DNA of 64,000 nt from Trifolium pratense (Eukaryota > Streptophyta > Magnoliopsida > Fabales > Fabaceae), in assembly GCF_020283565.1 (NCBI RefSeq), contig NC_060064.1, forward strand, positions 12,978,337 to 13,042,336, in the 5' to 3' direction. The first letter of the stretch is position 1; every line of letters starts with the position of its first letter. Both the position numbers and the translations under genes were made by a program. Below are positions 59,803 to 64,000 of this stretch, piece after piece. The notes under the pieces are model-generated. The model was not told where the DNA came from and did no database searches. It saw only the letters and a list, made by a program, of their open reading frames with translations.

Positions 59803-60866
59803 AACAAGAAAATAACTAGCAGTAGCAGTATTTCAAAATGTTAAACTAGATCAGTCAATAACATGTTTGTGTACCATTAAATCAAACTATCAATAAAAAA
59901 GCTTAGATCTAGAATAAAATGCTTGTTTGTTTGTTTGTTTGTTTGTTAGTTACAATCTGAATTCGGAATAGTGAAAATTATGTTCAGCGCCTTTTTTTTA
60001 TAAGATGAATACACTCTGCAAGTTCGCAAAAACACTGACACAAACAAAAAACCACTCCGGCTGTTGCCCACCGTCGTAGCCATAGCCACGTCCACTCCGG
60101 CTCCGATCTCCCCAGGTGCAGCTCCCTGCAGTCTCTAGGTTGGATCTTGTGTGTGGTCTGTTATGTTAATGGACAAAGCCCACATTCTTCTTTTTAAAAG
60201 ATGGTTGATCTTCCTACCCCATCTACTGAGAGATATCTCCCGATAGTGCAAATCTTACCGGAAGATACCTTCGGATAGTATTTTTTTCTAGTGTAAGCAA
60301 TGCAGATGGTGAAGAGCAACTATCTAAAAAAATACTTACTTGCAAATAGGCCCAGCCCAAGGATCTATTTATCTTTTATTTATTTACTTGCTAATTTGTT
60401 TATTTATTGGAAAAGCTTTCTCCACCCTTAAACATGAGTTTGGATGTGCACATTCAAAAACAACTATAATCGTGCCTTTCAAAATTGCACTGGATAATTT
60501 ATGTCATCTGAAAATATACTTCCAAAAAGGCAAAAATACTTGGTATGATTGACTTGAATTATTATTATTATTATTGTAACTGTTGAGAAAATAACTTTTT
60601 TTAACAATTTCCTCAATGCTAACAAAAGCATAAATACAAGGGATGATGGATATCAACAGAGATTAATCTGAGAATTGGGATCCCACTTTCACTTTTGATT
60701 TACATATTTCTATTCAGAGATACAAGGGATGATGTATTATTTTATGAATTTGAAATTGACAGGAATGAAGTCTAGGAATCATTTAAAGTTTTAAACACAA
60801 TGAAACACTAGCTTGTTTTCAAAGGAAATAACAACTCCAACAGACCAACACCACTATCAGACATAC
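59803..60866. other. Spacer with unexplained GC-rich patch
   Basis: (TTTG)n at 59922-59946. A GC-rich patch at 60050-60130 (with CCACTCCGGCT twice) and a mirrored CCCGATAGTG/CCTTCGGATAGT phrase at 60238-60280 are unexplained. No gene recognised. Confidence 0.45.
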
Positions 60867-60931
60867 TTGCTGATCAGCTACACTGCTATTGAAGCTGTTA
60901 TTATCAGGTTCTAAAGCAAGGATAAGAAAAT
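60867..60931 (-). pseudogene. KEA antiporter exon fragment (N-terminal linker exon)
   Basis: Between an acceptor (CTTACAG) and a GTATGT donor, the minus strand encodes ALEPDNNSFNSSVADQQ, resembling the linker exon of plant KEA4/5/6-type K+ efflux antiporters (GSFNNSVAEQQ). In the intact gene this exon precedes those found at 62159-63944, but here it lies after them on the strand, so the order is scrambled. Confidence 0.4.
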
Positions 60932-60973
60932 CTGTAAGCGGAAAAAATTATATATACAAATTTGTTAAAATAC

Positions 60974-61161
60974 CTGGAGCAGGTCGACATGCCATCACTC
61001 CTAGTTTATTGTTTGCAGTATGACCAGTAAGTTCTACCAAAATATCAACTTCATCTTCGCTAACCCTATCGACAACCTTCTTTTCATCAGTCCCATAAAT
61101 GTCTTTCCAGATACCACCCTTCTTTGAGACTTTCTCTAAACCAAATGGTTTTTTCATCTGC
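60974..61161 (-). pseudogene. SPY: SPINDLY exon fragment, frameshifted
   Basis: One 188-nt exon with intact acceptor (TGTTGCAG) and donor (CAG/GTATTT). The first frame gives ADEKTIWFRE, the second KKGGIWKDIYGTDEKKV and VDILVELTGHTANNKLGVM, then ACRPAP. This is the unmistakable catalytic-domain segment of SPINDLY, the nucleocytoplasmic protein O-fucosyltransferase that modifies DELLA proteins. A deletion of about two bases near 61130 breaks the frame. Neither neighbouring SPY exon is present. A pseudogene fragment, captured or duplicated alone. Confidence 0.8.
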
Positions 61162-61270
61162 CTGCAACATCACAAAAAAATTGTACAAGCATATAAGCAT
61201 ACGTACAGTAGGTACAAGCAACATTATCCACTCACCCACATATAGGCACACATGAACAAACAGATGCATA

Positions 61271-61609
61271 CGTTGGACCACTTATTAGTAAATATTATTG
61301 CGCATTTATTATGTAATTAATGGTAGTTATTATATTATTGGTGTGTGTGTGTAACTCTATAAATAGTAGTTTGTTGTTTTAATTATAAACCGGTTGGTTA
61401 GGGAGAGGACGGGATCTCAAATTCCTGTCATTTGTGTGTAACTTCTGTAATTGTTACTTCAGAAAATGACTCTGTCCGTTTTGGCCAGAGGAAGAACTGT
61501 TATTGTAGTATATGTAATCACTGCTCTTCGGAACAGTGCTTCAAGAGCTTATCATCTAAAATATTCTAGTAAATTCAGTATATTTAATTAATTTATACCA
61601 GTTCTAACA
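61271..61609 (+). mobile_element. Solo LTR, 339 bp, probably Ty1/copia
   Basis: Starts CGTTGGACCAC (TG mutated to CG) and ends GTTCTAACA; flanks GCATA (61266-61270) and GTATA (61610-61614) form a 5-bp duplication with one change. TATA box TATAAATAG at about 61358. It separates the SPY fragment from the KEA fragments. Confidence 0.6.
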
Positions 61610-62158
61610 GTATAATTCCAATTTGGAGGCAACTATGAGAGTGTCACGTACCTGAAGAAAGTAAGCAAATGAAAATTTTGCCCTCAAAATGACAAGCCAA
61701 AACTGCATATACCTGAGAAAAGCAACAAGGTGTATCTTACTCTCAAAAATTTGATACAAATAAGGTAGTTTTAATTATATATTTCTAAATTAAACTGGGA
61801 AGAACACAGGATACAGTCCCTCACAAAGAGGAGGCTCTCTTAGTACTCGCTTCTAATTAAAACAACTAAAGCCCCTAAACTTCTCACAAAAATGTATTTC
61901 AAATGGAAGCAAAAATCTTAGTACTTCTACATGTATACATATATACTAAAAAGACAATATCCAGTGCATACTTAAATAACATTTTCTTAAAAAAGCAGGT
62001 TGGACTAACCCTACCCAAACCTATACACATATACTAAAAATATCTTTTCAAATACCAAAAGTAGACAGATATTACGAAGAATGTACAACTTCTATGAATA
62101 AAAGATGGTAGCAAATGTTAAAAGATTCACCAACAGCAATCAACAAAAGTATTCTTAC
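61610..62158. other. Spacer between gene fragments
   Basis: No exon of KEA or SPY recognised. The KEA exon expected next (SDKLGLSLELGSF) is absent. Confidence 0.5.
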
Positions 62159-63944
62159 CCATGCAGATAACAAGCAGAAAGCAACAGCAGCTAGCTGATA
62201 AAGTTCATTTGTCTGGAGCATGGAAAGAAAGAAAAATGGATTCATGAACTGCCAATATTGTAATAAGTTGCTAGTTAATCAATATGCTTTAGCCTAACCT
62301 GACACGAGAGCCTCATCATGAGTTTAAGAAAGTGAGGAACAAGCGACCAAGACAGTATCGATGTAGCAGTGAGATACAAGGACAACACTAGCAACCTGAA
62401 GTTAAAAACTGTTGGAATGCAATAAAATATCTTGTATTATCTTCATATTACATTGTAGTAGAGTATCTTAGTTTACCTCTTAGGATTAGTTTCTTAGCTT
62501 AGAGTATCTTAGATAATCTCTTAAGGTTGGTTTCCATATTACTTATTATTATTATTATGATTTGTTTTTTGATTTTCCTTATTTATTTGGGATTATTGTA
62601 TCAACTCCATATCAAGTTATTATCAATTAATTATATTTCTTCTTCTTATTCTTCTCTTTATTTTATCTAAATTCATAACTTCAACACAGTATCAGAGCCT
62701 AGTTCGATCTAGGGACTTATCTCAATGGCAAAATACTCACAGAGATATATTATTTTATTCTAACAAAAACAAATTAGATCCTATCCCGGTGGCAATATAT
62801 CAAGTTTAGGGTAATAATACTTGGAACTCCTCACACAAAAATACTAAACTTTATAAAACCCAACATGATAGATACATCATGTTTCCAGGTGCTGGTCTCG
62901 AACGTGCACGCTGGTGTCAGAGTTTACCCACAAACTACAGTCTCTCCAACAAGTATGTTTTATCCAGTTTAGGAGGAAAATCTCAATATATCTTGGTATA
63001 TTTCAAGTGGTTTAAGCCTAAAAATCAAACTTGCAGTGTTTCTAAGGTTTTGAGTTAATGTACTAAAGTCAGTTTAAACAAAAACATCAGGTAGGTGAGG
63101 TGTACCGTTAAATTCTAGTCAGCATGCACGAAAGAAGATTGCAAAAGAGATGTGAAGGACGATCATGCAGGGTATAATGAATATAATTGTAGTGAGGTAC
63201 TGGTGGAAGGTACAGAAAGGAAGTGGTAAAAAATGATTGGCAGAAGAAGAAAGTGTATGGGTGTAGTATACAATACAAGTCAATATATCATTATAATGTG
63301 ATGCAATGCAGCTTGATTACTACGTTAGCATTACTTTTGAACTGAATTATTAATGAAGCGCTTTTCTTTTTCAAAAGGAAAAAAAGAATAAATGAAAGCA
63401 GAAAGTTGTACAAGTAATATAACATTACAAGATCAATTGGCATGCATAAACGGAACAAAAAATTATTTAACATTAAGAAAAATTGATTTGATGAATTCAC
63501 AAACAAAAAAAATTGGAGATAGGAAGTCCATATGGATAGACTTACAGTTTACCCATTGAAATAATCCCTTGTAATTTGTAAAAGACCACTGTTACCGCCC
63601 AAGACTGGGAGCAACGCAAATAGTAGACCCACTGAACAATCCTGATATAAAGGAGGCAGAAGAAAGAATGATATACAAGTTGAGATGAAAACTTCGGAGT
63701 ACATTACTTCAATAAATTGTTAACAAGTTTAATCTTTAAAACTCAACAGGAAATATACCTGAAAAATAAGAGTGCCAATTGTAACTTGAACACGAAGAGC
63801 ATTATTACTATTCCGTTCCACCAAAATTTGTGTAATGGTAAAAGAAAATTTGGCAACTCACGAATAGAGAACCTTTGCCAGGGAAAACTCCAGCCCCAAA
63901 GCAAAAAGAAGAAACACTACACCAAATTATGCAACTGTTTCAAC
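62159..63944 (-). pseudogene. KEA-type K+/H+ antiporter pseudogene, five exon remnants
   Basis: Minus-strand exons with GT-AG borders: 63873-63944 (VETVA, stop TAA, FGVVFLLFALGLEFSLAK), about 63832-63759 (ILVERNSNNALRVQVTIGTL), 63641-63546 (DCSVGLLFALLPVLGGNSGL, then a 7-bp frameshifting insertion before GIISMGKL), 62395-62299 (LLVLSLYLTATSILSW, FLKLMMRLSCQ) and 62212-62159 (TNELYQLAAVAFCLLSAW). These are consecutive membrane segments of the CPA2-family K+ efflux antiporters KEA4/5/6. The exon between the first two (LGGLLQ.. region) and all exons after LLSAW are missing. A copia LTR sits in the intron before the fourth exon. Premature stop, frameshift and missing exons show it is dead. Confidence 0.8.
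62410..62700 (+). mobile_element. Ty1/copia 5' LTR with primer-binding site
   Basis: LTR TGTTGGAATGC..CTTCAACA at 62410-62686, then CAGTATCAGAGCCTAG (tRNA-iMet site) and a short leader. No 3' LTR found within the window. It lies only about 15 bp upstream of a KEA exon's splice acceptor. Confidence 0.7.
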
Positions 63945-64000
63945 CTGTATAAAAACATAAGAAAAAAATGGTTAACAAAACAAGATTGAGTAACATGAGA

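Noticed and set aside
61271..61609. Promoter of the KEA or SPY fragments
   Set aside because: The TATA box belongs to an LTR in plus orientation with its own 5-bp duplication, opposite to the gene fragments.

Overview
The window is nuclear DNA of a flowering plant. It is AT-rich, its genes carry GT-AG introns, and its spacers are packed with MITEs, LINE tails, SINEs and solo LTRs. The repeat families and the MATE genes look like those of a legume (Medicago/Trifolium-like); that is an inference from style, not a proven identification.

Layout. Positions 1-1167 hold the last two exons of a plastid-type GrpE co-chaperone gene. The core of the window is a same-strand cluster of four apparently intact MATE (DETOXIFICATION/TT12-like) transporter genes at 4246-7799, 13905-17585, 29478-33320 and 50257-57147. 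I assembled all four by hand; each has eight exons with the same splice phases, and exons 3-7 are identical in length. They encode about 488, 488, 495 and 489 residues. The first two are recent tandem duplicates with about 18 amino-acid differences; they share a SINE in intron 3 and a TRIM retroelement in intron 5. The other two are older copies, and the intron 1 of the fourth has grown to 4.1 kb through transposon insertions.

The spacers are transposon graveyards. They include a three-level nested MITE (7.9-9.9 kb), hairpin-forming minisatellites and a G-rich array (11.4-12.7 kb), a probable mitochondrial 26S rRNA fragment (13.3-13.66 kb), and a LINE with a 694-codon open frame but no catalytic core (18.6-20.75 kb). 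Four further LINE tails, two oppositely oriented solo LTRs of one family (21.6-23.0 and 38.2-39.65 kb), and a decayed Mutator-like region marked by CTACTTAAGTAG palindromes (36.4-41.6 kb) follow. Several hAT, PIF/Harbinger, Stowaway and Mutator-type elements still show exact target-site duplications.

The right end (59.3-64 kb) contains a possible PIF/Harbinger-derived reading frame with an in-frame stop. Next to it is a scrambled set of exon fragments from two unrelated genes on the minus strand: a KEA-type K+/H+ antiporter and the O-fucosyltransferase SPINDLY. They keep intron borders but carry stops and frameshifts. This is the strongest candidate for an unusual object here. I found no tRNA gene, CRISPR array, or bacterial-type system.
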